Shown: positions 25,970 to 33,881 of the stretch, piece after piece
How positions within the stretch are numbered: the first letter of the stretch is position 1
Layout: each line of letters begins with the position of its first letter
Source of the DNA: Acidimicrobiia bacterium
GTDB lineage: Bacteria; Actinomycetota; Acidimicrobiia; Acidimicrobiales; AC-14
Assembly (NCBI GenBank): GCA_023265025.1
Contig: JAHFUP010000033.1
Span: 1-49,615 of the forward strand
Length of the DNA: 49,615 bases
Reading direction: 5' to 3'
The notes under the pieces: model-generated
Database searches by the model: none
What the model was told of the DNA's origin: nothing
Seen by the model: only the letters and a program-made list of their open reading frames with translations
Program-made: the position numbers and the translations under genes

Positions 25970-27372
25970 GCCTTGGCCACCGTCGCGATCAGCCCGGCGC
26001 CGGCCGACGACCCGGGGACGCCGCCGTCGGCCTCCTGCAGGCATCGCACGGTGAGAGCGTCGGCGGCCAGGTCGGTCTCCGACTCCCGGATGACGTCCCA
26101 CGGGACGCGGGCGAAGCCCACCTGGGCGGCCTCCCGCACCTCGTCGAGGCCGGCGGCGTCGACCGTGGACGACTCCCGCCGGTCGAGGGCCTCCTGGTAG
26201 AGCGACGTCTGGATCTCGGCCAGCAGGCCGGCGACCCGGGCGCCGAGGCCCTCCAGGGCCACGGTGGCCTTCTCGCCGGCGACGTCCCGGCGCACAAGCG
26301 TCACCGTCCCCGCGGCCAGGTCTCGGGGCCCGACCTCGATGCGGACCGGCACGCCCTTCAGCTCCCACTCCACGGCCCGCCGGCCGAAGCCGGTGTCGAC
26401 CCGGTCGTCGAGGCGGACGCGCACGCCGGCGCCGGCCAGCTCGGCGGCCAGCGACGCGGCCCGCTCGCCGGCGCCCTCCTCGTCCCGCACGAGCACCACG
26501 ACGGCCTGGATGGGCGCCAGTGCAGGGGGCACGCGCAGGCCGGCGTCGTCACCGTGGCCCATGATCAGCGCCCCCACCAGGCGGGTCGACACGCCCCATG
26601 ACGTCTGCCACGCGTGCTCGGTCGTCCCCGACGACGACTGGAACGTGATGTCGAACGCCTTGGCGAAGTTCTGGCCCAGCTCGTGGCTGGTGCCCATCTG
26701 CAGCGCCTTGCCGTCGCCCATCATCCCTTCGATGGTGTAGGTGGCGTCGGCGCCGGCGAAGCGCTCGCGCTCGGTCTTGCGGCCCACCAGCACGGGGAGG
26801 GCCATGACGTCGCGGGCGAAGTCCTCGTACACGTCATGCAGGATGCGCAGGGCGTACACCCGGGCGTCCGCCTGCGTTGCGTGGGCGGTATGGCCCTCCT
26901 GCCAGAGGAACTCGGTCGTCCGCAGGAACACCCGGGGCCGCAGCTCCCAGCGCACCACGTTGGCCCACTGGTTGATCAGCAGGGGCAGGTCGCGGTGGCT
27001 CTGCACCCATTTCGAGAAGAACGAGTTGATGATCGTCTCGCTCGTGGGGCGGACGACGACGGGCTCCTCGAGCTCCTTGCCGCCGGCGTGGGTGACCACG
27101 GCCAGCTCGGGGCTGAAGCCCTCGACGTGCTCGGCTTCCTTGCGCAGGTAGGACTCGGGGATGAACAGGGGGAAGTAGGCGTTCTCGGCGCCGGCGTCCT
27201 TGATGCGCCGGTTGAGCTCGGCCTGCATTCGCTCCCAGATGGCGTAGCCGTAGGGCCGGATGACCATCGTGCCCCGGACGGGGCCGTTGTCGGCCAGCTC
27301 GGCCTTGGCCACCACGTCCTGGTACCACTTGGGAAAGTCCTCGGACTTCGACGTCAATACCGCTTTGGCCAT
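25963..27372 (-). CDS. proS: Prolyl-tRNA synthetase (short, ProS type 3-like)
   Basis: A 469-residue class II synthetase charging tRNA-Pro. It has the eukaryote/archaeon-like architecture without the INS editing domain: PVRGTMVIRPYGYAIWERMQ, the motif 2 region VVVRPTSETIIN and NVVRWELRPRVFLRTTEFLWQEGHTAHAT (split here for length), the motif 3 area GTSHELGQNFAKAF and a C-terminal anticodon domain ending in KAY. Its 3' end overlaps the hydrolase by 7 bp. It is divergent from gltX with 17 bp between the starts, so promoters must overlap the coding ends. Confidence 0.95.
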   Translation of the reverse strand: MAKAVLTSKSEDFPKWYQDVVAKAELADNGPVRGTMVIRPYGYAIWERMQAELNRRIKDAGAENAYFPLFIPESYLRKEAEHVEGFSPELAVVTHAGGKELEEPVVVRPTSETIINSFFSKWVQSHRDLPLLINQWANVVRWELRPRVFLRTTEFLWQEGHTAHATQADARVYALRILHDVYEDFARDVMALPVLVGRKTERERFAGADATYTIEGMMGDGKALQMGTSHELGQNFAKAFDITFQSSSGTTEHAWQTSWGVSTRLVGALIMGHGDDAGLRVPPALAPIQAVVVLVRDEEGAGERAASLAAELAGAGVRVRLDDRVDTGFGRRAVEWELKGVPVRIEVGPRDLAAGTVTLVRRDVAGEKATVALEGLGARVAGLLAEIQTSLYQEALDRRESSTVDAAGLDEVREAAQVGFARVPWDVIRESETDLAADALTVRCLQEADGGVPGSSAGAGLIATVAKAY

Positions 27373-27389
27373 GGGGTCCCGAGGCTACC

Positions 27390-28790
27390 GTGACCGGGGT
27401 GACCGTTCGGGTTCGATTTTCGCCGGCCCCGACCGGGTATCTCCATGTCGGTGGGGCGCGGACGGCTCTCTTCAACTGGCTGTACGCCCGCCACGTCGGC
27501 GGGACGTTCATCCTGCGCATCGAGGACACCGACCCGGCCCTGTCGCGCGACGACCTCATCGATGGCATCCAGCGCACGATGCGCTGGCTCGGGATCGACT
27601 GGGACGAGGGCCCCATCCGGCAGTCCCGGCGCTCGGAGGAATACCGCGCCGCCGCCGAGCAGCTCTTCCGGACCGGGCACGCCTACTTCTGTGACTGCAC
27701 CCGGGAGGACGTCCAGGCCCGCACCAAGGGCGACGCCGGCTACGACGGCCGGTGCCGCGAACGCGGCCTCACCGCCGGCGCCCTCCGCTTCCGCTCGCCC
27801 GACGAGGGCGAGACGGTCGTCCACGACCTCATCCGCGGCGACGTCACCTTCGAGCACACCGCCATCGAGGACTTCGTCGTCCTGCGCACCGACGGCTCGG
27901 CCGTCTTCCTGCTGGCCAACGCGGTCGACGACATGGACATGGCCGTGACCCACGTGATCCGCGGCGAGGACCTGCTGGCGGCCACGCCCAAGGTGCTCCT
28001 TCTCCGTGACGCCCTTGGGGACACCGAGATGCCGGTCTTCGCCCACCTGCCGCTGATCGTCAACGAGAAGCGCCAGAAGCTCTCGAAGCGGCGCGACGAC
28101 GTGGCCGTGGAGGAGTACCGGGAGCGGGGCTACCTCCCCGAGGCCATGCGCAACTACCTGGCGCTGCTCGGCTGGTCGCCGGCGGACGACCGGGAGATCC
28201 TCCCGATCGAGGACATGGTCGCCGAGTTCGAGATCGACGACGTGAAGGCGTCGCCGGCGTTCTTCGACCTCAAGAAGCTCGACGCGATCAACGCCGAGTA
28301 CATCAGGGCCCTGCCGGTGGCGACCTTCGTGAGGGAGTCGCTGCCCTGGCTGGAGACCGATCCCCCCTGGCCGCCCGAGCGCTTCGACCTGGCGACCTTC
28401 GAGGCCGTCGCCCCTCTGGTGCAGGAGCGGGCCCGCACGCTGGCCGAGGTCCCCGGCATGGTCGACTTCCTGTTCCTGGAGCAGCCCGTCGTCGACCAGG
28501 TGGCCTGGGACAGGGCGATCACCCGGAACCCAACCGCGCCGGCCTTGCTTGCCGGCGCCATCGCCTCCTATCGCGACGTGCACTGGGACGCGGCCGCGCT
28601 CCACGGGGTCACGACCGAGCTGGCCGAGCGCCACGACCTCAAGCTGGCAAAGGCCCAGGCACCCATCCGGGTGGCGGTCACCGGACGGTCGGTGGGGCCC
28701 CCGCTGTTCGAGTCCTTGCATGTGCTCGGCCGGGAGCGCACCCTGGAGAGGTTGCGACGAGCGAAGGACGGCCTATCGTTTTCTTCCTGA
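27390..28790 (+). CDS. gltX: Glutamyl-tRNA synthetase
   Basis: A 466-residue class I synthetase charging tRNA-Glu (and often tRNA-Gln in bacteria that later amidate it). The HIGH-type motif is PAPTGYLHVGGARTALFNW near residues 11-30, and the KMSKS-type motif is KRQKLSKRRDD. Start GTG 27390. It is close to tRNA-Gln and tRNA-Glu genes about 700 bp downstream. Confidence 0.96.
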   Translation: MTGVTVRVRFSPAPTGYLHVGGARTALFNWLYARHVGGTFILRIEDTDPALSRDDLIDGIQRTMRWLGIDWDEGPIRQSRRSEEYRAAAEQLFRTGHAYFCDCTREDVQARTKGDAGYDGRCRERGLTAGALRFRSPDEGETVVHDLIRGDVTFEHTAIEDFVVLRTDGSAVFLLANAVDDMDMAVTHVIRGEDLLAATPKVLLLRDALGDTEMPVFAHLPLIVNEKRQKLSKRRDDVAVEEYRERGYLPEAMRNYLALLGWSPADDREILPIEDMVAEFEIDDVKASPAFFDLKKLDAINAEYIRALPVATFVRESLPWLETDPPWPPERFDLATFEAVAPLVQERARTLAEVPGMVDFLFLEQPVVDQVAWDRAITRNPTAPALLAGAIASYRDVHWDAAALHGVTTELAERHDLKLAKAQAPIRVAVTGRSVGPPLFESLHVLGRERTLERLRRAKDGLSFSS

Positions 28791-28831
28791 AGCTGGCAGT
28801 CAAACTGGCGATCGGGCTGCTGACGGCGCTC

Positions 28832-29410
28832 GTGCTCTACCTGGGCGCGACCTTCGTCCAGGTGTGGCGGGCCGCCCGCAACGACCAGGCCCGGCCGGCC
28901 GAGGCCATCGTCGTCTTCGGGACGGCGCAGTACAACGGCGTGCCGTCGCCGGTGCTGGCCGCCCGGCTCGACCACGCCATCGAGCTCTACCGCCGGGATC
29001 TGGCGCCGGTGATCGTGGTGACCGGCGGCAACCAGCCGGGCGACCAGTTCACCGAGGCGACGGCATCGGCCAACTACCTGATCGAGCGGGGCGTGCCCGA
29101 TCACGATGTGCTGCGGGAGGTGTCGGGCACGTCGTCGTGGCAGTCCCTGGCCGCGGCGGCGAACTTCCTCGACGACCGGGGGATCACCGACGTGCTCTTG
29201 GTGTCCGACCCGTTCCACTCCCTGCGGATCCGGGCCATGGCGTCGGAGTTGGGGCTGGAGGGGCACTCCTCGCCCACGTCGACCAGCCCGATCCACGGGA
29301 TGACGGAGGCCCGCTACATGGCCAGGGAGACGATCGCCGTCGCCGTCGGCCGGGTGATCGGCTTCCGTCGGCAGGCCAGCATTGAGAACGTGGTGAAGTC
29401 CCGGGCCTGA
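28832..29410 (+). CDS. YdcF/DUF218-family protein
   Basis: A protein with the DUF218 core: AIVVFGTAQYNGVPSPVLAARL, VIVVTGGNQPGDQ, TSSWQSLAAAANFL and VLLVSDPFHSLRIRAMA. Homologues are usually membrane-anchored envelope proteins linked to cell-wall or antibiotic phenotypes. GTG 28832 gives 192 residues, but the same frame is open upstream and encodes a hydrophobic stretch (KLAVKLAIGLLTALVLYLG), so translation probably starts near 28787-28793 with a non-ATG codon and yields an N-terminal membrane anchor. Confidence 0.85.
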   Translation: MLYLGATFVQVWRAARNDQARPAEAIVVFGTAQYNGVPSPVLAARLDHAIELYRRDLAPVIVVTGGNQPGDQFTEATASANYLIERGVPDHDVLREVSGTSSWQSLAAAANFLDDRGITDVLLVSDPFHSLRIRAMASELGLEGHSSPTSTSPIHGMTEARYMARETIAVAVGRVIGFRRQASIENVVKSRA

Positions 29411-29444
29411 GTTCGAGTGGACGCGCTAGGCTGGTCCGGCCCGT

Positions 29445-29516
29445 TCGGGGGTGGTGTAATCGGTAACACAGCAGGTTCTGGTCCTGTCGTTGGGGGTTCG
29501 AGTCCTCCCCCCCGAG
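29445..29516 (+). tRNA. tRNA-Gln (anticodon CTG)
   Basis: The acceptor stem TCGGGGG (29445-29451) pairs with CCCCCGA (29509-29515) with G as discriminator. The anticodon stem CAGG/CCTG encloses TTCTGGT, anticodon CTG. The T-stem GGGGG/CCTCC encloses TTCGAGT. The 3' CCA is not encoded. Confidence 0.93.
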
Positions 29517-29545
29517 CTACCCGGAGTAGCCTGCTTCTCCGGCAT

Positions 29546-29618
29546 GGCCCCATCGTCTAGTGGCCGAGGACACCACCCTCTCAAGGTGGAGACACGGGTT
29601 CGAACCCCGTTGGGGCTG
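29546..29618 (+). tRNA. tRNA-Glu (anticodon CTC)
   Basis: The acceptor GGCCCCA (29546-29552) pairs with TGGGGCT (29611-29617), the first pair being G.U, with discriminator G. The anticodon stem CCACC/GGTGG encloses CTCTCAA, anticodon CTC. The T-arm is ACGGG-TTCGAAC-CCCGT. Its middle part (29574-29602) recurs exactly at 37860-37888. Confidence 0.93.
29574..29602 (+). repeat. 29-bp segment of tRNA-Glu repeated at 37860 (possible attachment core)
   Basis: This stretch, from the anticodon stem to the T-loop, is identical to 37860-37888. Integrating elements often use tRNA segments as attachment sites, and the repeats bracket an 8.3-kb gene-poor segment with its own repeat family. No integrase gene was found in the window. 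Confidence 0.6.
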
Positions 29619-29956
29619 CCAAGCAAGTGCGGCGGGCGAGTCGTTCATGCAGGAGGTTTCGGCGCGGTCGTGCACCGCCGCCAGCCGCCGGACGACCGCC
29701 GGGTCGTCAGAGTGCGCTGTCCCGATCCACGCCACAGGAGTGCGGCATGAGCAGGCGCGAGATATGCACCCGGCTCGCGCACCGTCGTTCCGGCCGAGCC
29801 GCGCAAAACGCTCCGGCGGAGCGTTACCGAGCGCTGTTCCTGTGCTCGGTCGCCCCCTAAACCGGCAATTCCGGAAGGGTTCCGGCCGCCCGCAACTCGG
29901 CAGGGCTGGAACGTTTCCGAGCGCCCGGCTCGTGCCGTTCCCGGGCGGCCGCCGCT
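29619..29956. other. 338-bp gap after tRNA-Glu, with dispersed repeats
   Basis: No gene is supported. It contains the perfect palindrome AACGCTCC-GGC-GGAGCGTT (29808-29826), overlapping the 16-mer GAGCGTTACCGAGCGC, which recurs inverted near 32152. A related element with AAACCGGCAATTCCGGA starts at 29860 and recurs at about 32307. This looks like decayed or repeat-derived sequence. Confidence 0.5.
29860..29945 (+). repeat. Degenerate intergenic repeat, copy A
   Basis: It starts AAACCGGCAATTCCGGA and ends near GCGCCCGGCTCGTGCCGTT. The same two ends in the same order, about 85 bp apart, occur again at 32307-32395 with a diverged middle, so the two are copies of one element. Confidence 0.55.
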
Positions 29957-30277
29957 CTACGACCCAGGAGGCGCGTAGCTGACGCTCGTCGCGGCCGCAC
30001 GATCGATCTCTTCCGGTGTCAGGAGCACGATGGTCTTCGTGGTGGCCATCCCGCTGGCGCCGACCACGAGCCCGACCGCCGCTGCTCCGACGTTGTCCGG
30101 CAGGTCCACGATCACGTACGCGTCCCCTTCACCGAATGCGAAGTGGAAGCTCTCCACGTGCCCGCCGAGATCGGCGGCCATCGTCTCGACGGCCTCCCGG
30201 CGAGCGGTGCCGCCCTTATCGATGACGCCCTTGATGCCTTGGCTGGTGTACGAGGCAACGATCAGGTACTTGGCCAT
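29957..30277 (-). CDS. GYD-domain protein
   Basis: A 106-residue protein starting MAKYLIVASYTSQGIKGVI, with RREAVETMAADLGGHVESFHFAFGEGDAYVIVDLPDN typical of the small alpha/beta GYD family of ferredoxin-like fold. The glycine-Asp signature is here GEGDAYV. The family's function is not established; members are thought to be ligand-binding or regulatory. ATG 30277 is supported by GAGGGGGAGGGC upstream. Confidence 0.85.
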   Translation of the reverse strand: MAKYLIVASYTSQGIKGVIDKGGTARREAVETMAADLGGHVESFHFAFGEGDAYVIVDLPDNVGAAAVGLVVGASGMATTKTIVLLTPEEIDRAAATSVSYAPPGS

Positions 30278-30772
30278 GCCCTCCCCCTCGCGCGAAAACC
30301 GTCATCCCAGTATGCGACCGGTCGCAGCCCCCGTCGAGGGGCTACGACAGACTTCATTCTGGCTGTACGTCCGACGACCCAGGACGGGGACGGCGTCAAT
30401 ATGAGAAAGTCGACGAGGCCTCCAGCGCGGCCGCCGCCTGCTACGGCTTGCGGAACAGGGTTATGGCGCGCTCGATTCGTGCCGTTATCAGAGCCGTTCC
30501 GCTGAGAGCGTTACAAGACAAGGCCCGCTGCGTCGTGGACATGTCCACGGACGGCACACAAGCTGGTGATCCTCAGGAAACTGCGGCATGGAACAAGCGA
30601 CACACATCGGAGAATCGCTCCAGATATCGTGTCCCAACGAAGCTCCAGGCCCTCGTCCGCCACATCGAGGACGCCCTCGCGCCCGCTCCAGATATGTGCC
30701 CATAGTGGGGCGGTGGCCCAGACAGCTTCGTGGCGTGTGGTGGCCGACGCAGTTATCCATTCGCCCCTGTGT
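30278..30772. other. 495-bp gap, no supported gene
   Basis: Several short open frames cross this stretch on both strands, but none has a convincing ribosome site, codon bias or recognisable sequence. A fragment around 30478-30515 (GTGCCGTTATCAGAGCCGTT, then GAGCGTTACA) resembles the local repeat family. It is probably decayed sequence. Confidence 0.45.
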
Positions 30773-31267
30773 TCACTCCGTGTACAGCACCTCGAACCGC
30801 TCGAATACCGTCGCCATCTCACGGTCGAACTCCACGCCGATCGACGGGAGGTAGCGGCGAAAGAACGCCTCGTGGGAGGCGAGCCACCCGGCTCTCGTGC
30901 GATCCCCCTCCCCCTCGTCCCAGGCGAAGGAGTGGCTGACGGTGCTCAGCGGCGCGACGTAGACCTCCGTGGTGCGAAGGACGGCTCGGGGTCGCCCTGC
31001 CCCATCCGTGGCGATAGTGATCGTTCCGGGTGTAGGAACGGTCACGCCCTCGAGTTCGTAGTCGATGAGTGCACCTGCCGTCGCCCGTTTCGCCCCGTCG
31101 ATCACCAAGCTGAGAAGCTCGTCCGCCAGCTCGACGCTGTCACCGAAGGGCTCCGCCGCCTGGGGGACCGGTGCTGATTCAGATTCTTCGACCGCTCCCG
31201 TGGCCAGGAAGCGCCGCCAGAACGCTGCGACCTGCTCCGCCTCGATCGGCTGGAGCGGCGTTCCCAC
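30773..31267 (-). CDS. ASCH-domain protein
   Basis: A 164-residue protein whose central part resembles the ASCH beta-barrel, a PUA-like fold that binds RNA or modified nucleotides: ELLSLVIDGAKRATAGALIDYELEGV, GTITIATDGAGRPRAVLRTTEV and a C-terminal WLASHEAFFRRYLPSIGVEF. Start GTG 31267 is the only good in-frame candidate; its ribosome site is weak. It stands alone on the reverse strand with gaps on both sides. Confidence 0.8.
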   Translation of the reverse strand: MGTPLQPIEAEQVAAFWRRFLATGAVEESESAPVPQAAEPFGDSVELADELLSLVIDGAKRATAGALIDYELEGVTVPTPGTITIATDGAGRPRAVLRTTEVYVAPLSTVSHSFAWDEGEGDRTRAGWLASHEAFFRRYLPSIGVEFDREMATVFERFEVLYTE

Positions 31268-31721
31268 ATCTTGATTCTACAAGCGCGCTGCCGGCGCGAG
31301 CCTCGCCATTCACCGGCGGAGTTGAGCTATCCGAGCCGAGAGTTTCTCGGCCGGTCCTGATCGACTGGTGCCGTCGTTACGTCGCGCCGCGGACGTGCCG
31401 AAATCGGGCGTCCGGACCATCGCGCGATACCTCGCCTGCTCGACTAGGACGTGATTCCCGTGTTCGACATCGGAGACAGCGTCGCGAACCTCGCCGCGGG
31501 GACGGGTGGAGCCGTTCGGCGGGTGGGATCGGCTGACGCCGCATCGGCCACCTTCGGTGCGCACCGGCTTCCTGATCGGCTTCTCGCTGGGTAGCACAGA
31601 ATGCGCAATGTAGAAGCCCCGTCAGCCGCCCTGTGTGACTTCCTGCGGCCCCGAGCTGGTGTTCGGGTAGATGAGGGGGGCCACACACGCGTCAGATCGG
31701 CATATCTGAACCCGTCGGCAG
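31268..31721. other. 454-bp gap, no supported gene
   Basis: The stretch holds a 44-codon GTG-started frame (from 31459, beginning MFDIGDSVANLAAG) with a weak AGGA ahead of it. A nearby string in another frame (RTGFLIGFSLG) resembles the start of small actinobacterial membrane proteins. Either may be the remains of a gene; neither is secure. Confidence 0.35.
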
Positions 31722-31913
31722 CTACGTCCGCTCGCCGAAAGGCCACGCCTCCCACTCGCCAGCAGACATGCGCCACACCGCGGCTGCCACGGCGACCAGG
31801 AGCAGCCCTGACACGATCTGCACGACGCCGACCCAGATAAGCCCGAAGAAGAGAAGCGGCACGGCGGGAACGAGAGGCACGATAGCGAGCCACCGGAGCC
31901 AAGAAAGCCTCAT
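31722..31913 (-). CDS. Small membrane protein
   Basis: A 63-residue protein with two adjacent hydrophobic helices (WLAIVPLVPAVPLLFFGLIW and VVQIVSGLLLVAVAAAVWRM) and charged ends (MRLSWLR at the start, EWEAWPFGERT at the end). No family assigned; the two-helix, Trp-containing form is common for small actinobacterial membrane proteins. It has gaps on both sides. Confidence 0.5.
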   Translation of the reverse strand: MRLSWLRWLAIVPLVPAVPLLFFGLIWVGVVQIVSGLLLVAVAAAVWRMSAGEWEAWPFGERT

Positions 31914-32641
31914 CCGCGCCTACCTCACGAGCTTGCGTTGCCGCAGAACTGTAGCATCACTCCGTCTGCTGCCAACCCGTGTTCTCCCGACTGGTAGCGC
32001 AGATTGCCCGCCCTGCGCTGCTATGCCACGAGAGACGGCCGCAAGGATCGACGTGGCGCCGAACGCGGGGCAGCGGACTTCCAACTGTCCCATAGCGCCG
32101 GTTATACGGACACGGCTCGGCCGCCCAATATCATGCGAAGTCGTGCGGGACGCGCGCTCGGTAACGCTCACGCCGAAAGTCCACGACGGGATCCGCGCGG
32201 TAGCGCACAGGGTGCTTCGCTGTGAGCGACGCGGACGGACGAAGGCCAGTCCGGCAACGACGCCGCTGTGCGTTTCAGGACCCACCCCGGCGGGGTCCGC
32301 CGCTCGCAAACCGGCAATTCCGGACTCTCGACGAGGCGGCCGTTGGGGCCAGCGAGTCCGTGCGTTACCGGGCGCCCGGCTTGTGCCGTTACCGAGTGCC
32401 GCCGATCGGCACTTATCGGCCGATGGCCCGCGTCGATATGTCCGCGCGTTCGGGGGCACTCACCTCGTCATCAAGCGCGACCTGAACCGCCGTTCTGGGG
32501 CCAGCCTTGCTGAGGCGTAGCCGCCGACGCGGGGCACATCGAGTCATCCTGCAGCGATATCCCGGGCTCCTCGGGACTCTGGCCCCGTGACATTGGGACG
32601 GTTCGATCGGCATCCTGCAAGACATGACCGAAGGAGGACGG
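31914..32641. other. 728-bp gap, repeats but no supported gene
   Basis: There are no convincing coding frames. The inverted copy of GAGCGTTACCGAGCGC lies near 32152-32170 (reading GCGCTCGGTAACGCTC on the forward strand), and repeat copy B at 32307-32395. Nearby is GCCGATCGGCACTTATCGGCCGATGG, overlapping palindromes around 32400-32425. The stretch appears to be repeat-rich decayed sequence. Confidence 0.5.
32307..32395 (+). repeat. Degenerate intergenic repeat, copy B
   Basis: The ends AAACCGGCAATTCCGGA and GCGCCCGGCTTGTGCCGTT match copy A at 29860-29945. Just before the right end it has GTGCGTTACCGGGCGCC, and after it GTTACCGAGTGCC, both variants of the recurring GCGTTACCGAGCGC core. Confidence 0.55.
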
Positions 32642-33112
32642 ATGAGACGAGTGTCGCAGGCACTTGTGGGTGCTGGGATCGTGGCCGCTGTCTTGGTACC
32701 CACCGCGGCGTTAGCCCAGGCGTCGCCGTCGACGGTGCACAGTACGACTTCTGGCCGCGAGCCAGGTCCGAACCCGTGCACCGGTGCATCGGGGGTGTTT
32801 ATCTTCGACGCCGACGAGGTGATGCACACGACGGCGGACGGGCACGGCCGCTACCACTTCAGCCTGACCGCGAGAAGCGACGACCAGTTCGCTCCCGACG
32901 ACCGGACGCAGCCGACCTACACGGGCGGCGACACCTTGCACATCGACGAGCAGGACGTGGGTGGACGCTCGACGTCGACCTACGTGCAGGTCGGGCGGGT
33001 CAGCGCCCCTGACGGATCGAGCGTCACGTTCCGCTCTCTTTACCACGTCACGATCGCCGCGGACGGCACCCCGATCGCGTCGCGTTCGGTCGACACAGTC
33101 CAGTGCGGTTGA
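32642..33112 (+). CDS. Secreted hypothetical protein
   Basis: A 156-residue protein with a clear signal peptide: MRRVSQALVGAGIVAAVLV, then PTAALAQA as a likely signal peptidase I site. The mature part is beta-rich, with NPCTG early and a C-terminal VDTVQCG that may form a disulfide. ATG 32642 follows GAAGGAGGACGG. Similar to hypothetical actinobacterial secreted proteins; function unknown. Confidence 0.7.
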   Translation: MRRVSQALVGAGIVAAVLVPTAALAQASPSTVHSTTSGREPGPNPCTGASGVFIFDADEVMHTTADGHGRYHFSLTARSDDQFAPDDRTQPTYTGGDTLHIDEQDVGGRSTSTYVQVGRVSAPDGSSVTFRSLYHVTIAADGTPIASRSVDTVQCG

Positions 33113-33156
33113 TCCGGCCGGCAACTACTTCAGCCCCGAATCGGAAGGAGCGCGTT

Positions 33157-33819
33157 ATGCAACCCAACCTCCGGCCCCGCGCCGTCGGTGCGTCCGTTAT
33201 CGGCTTCGCCGTCGCCGCCTTCGCCTCGCACGCCATGGTGTCTGAACCGCCAAAGGCTGACTCGACCAGGCAGGTGATCGTCGACTTCCTGGTCGCCCAC
33301 CATCGTGGTGTCACCATCAGCGCCTTCGCGGATGCCTTGGCCGTGTGCCTGCTGGTTCTCGGCGCCGTTGGCCTGGTCAAGTTGAGCGGAGCCCTCGACT
33401 CCGTCGCCGGCACAGTCGCGATAGCCGGCGTGACCCTGTCGCTCGGCCTCACGCTCGTGCTCGACGCCACAATCGCGGCAGCCGCAACGGTCGCGCACCG
33501 GGGCGGCGGCGACCCGGTGACGCTGTTCCGCTTCGCTGATGCGACCAACCACTTCTTCGCCGTGCCGGGCGTGCTGTTCATGGTCGGACTGGGCCTCGTG
33601 CTCCTGCGGAGCGGCGTCGTGCCGGCCGTCTTCGGGGGGTCTGGCGTCGCCCTGGGCGTCGCCCGTGTCGCGGCTGGGCTCGGCGGCCTCCTCAGTGGCT
33701 CGAGGGCCGACGAGGCGTTGTTCATTGTCAGCGCCCTCTGGATGGTTGCCCTCGGCGTCACGCTCATCGCCCGCCAGGAAAGGCGCCCGGTCCTCGCAGC
33801 CGAGGCAGCCGGGAGCTGA
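33157..33819 (+). CDS. Integral membrane protein
   Basis: A 220-residue protein with about six hydrophobic helices, starting at ATG 33157 after AAGGAGCGCGTT. The segments include GASVIGFAVAAFASHAMV, ISAFADALAVCLLVLGAVGLV, GTVAIAGVTLSLGLTLVLDA and FAVPGVLFMVGLGLVLLRSG. The layout is like DUF4386-type actinobacterial proteins, but I cannot confirm the family. It lies just before a two-component system and may be sensed by or linked to it. Confidence 0.75.
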   Translation: MQPNLRPRAVGASVIGFAVAAFASHAMVSEPPKADSTRQVIVDFLVAHHRGVTISAFADALAVCLLVLGAVGLVKLSGALDSVAGTVAIAGVTLSLGLTLVLDATIAAAATVAHRGGGDPVTLFRFADATNHFFAVPGVLFMVGLGLVLLRSGVVPAVFGGSGVALGVARVAAGLGGLLSGSRADEALFIVSALWMVALGVTLIARQERRPVLAAEAAGS

Positions 33820-33881
33820 TCACACCCCGAGCCCGCGGGCGGCGACGGAACCCGTCGGCGACAATGGTTGCGGAGGTGACC

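Noticed and set aside
30278-30772. Short frames on both strands between the GYD and ASCH genes
   Set aside because: They are mutually overlapping, lack ribosome sites and contain odd Cys/Trp/Ser-rich strings with no domain.
31459-31593. 44-codon frame starting MFDIGDSVANLAAG
   Set aside because: The ribosome site is weak and the C-terminus is featureless; it may be a decayed small gene.
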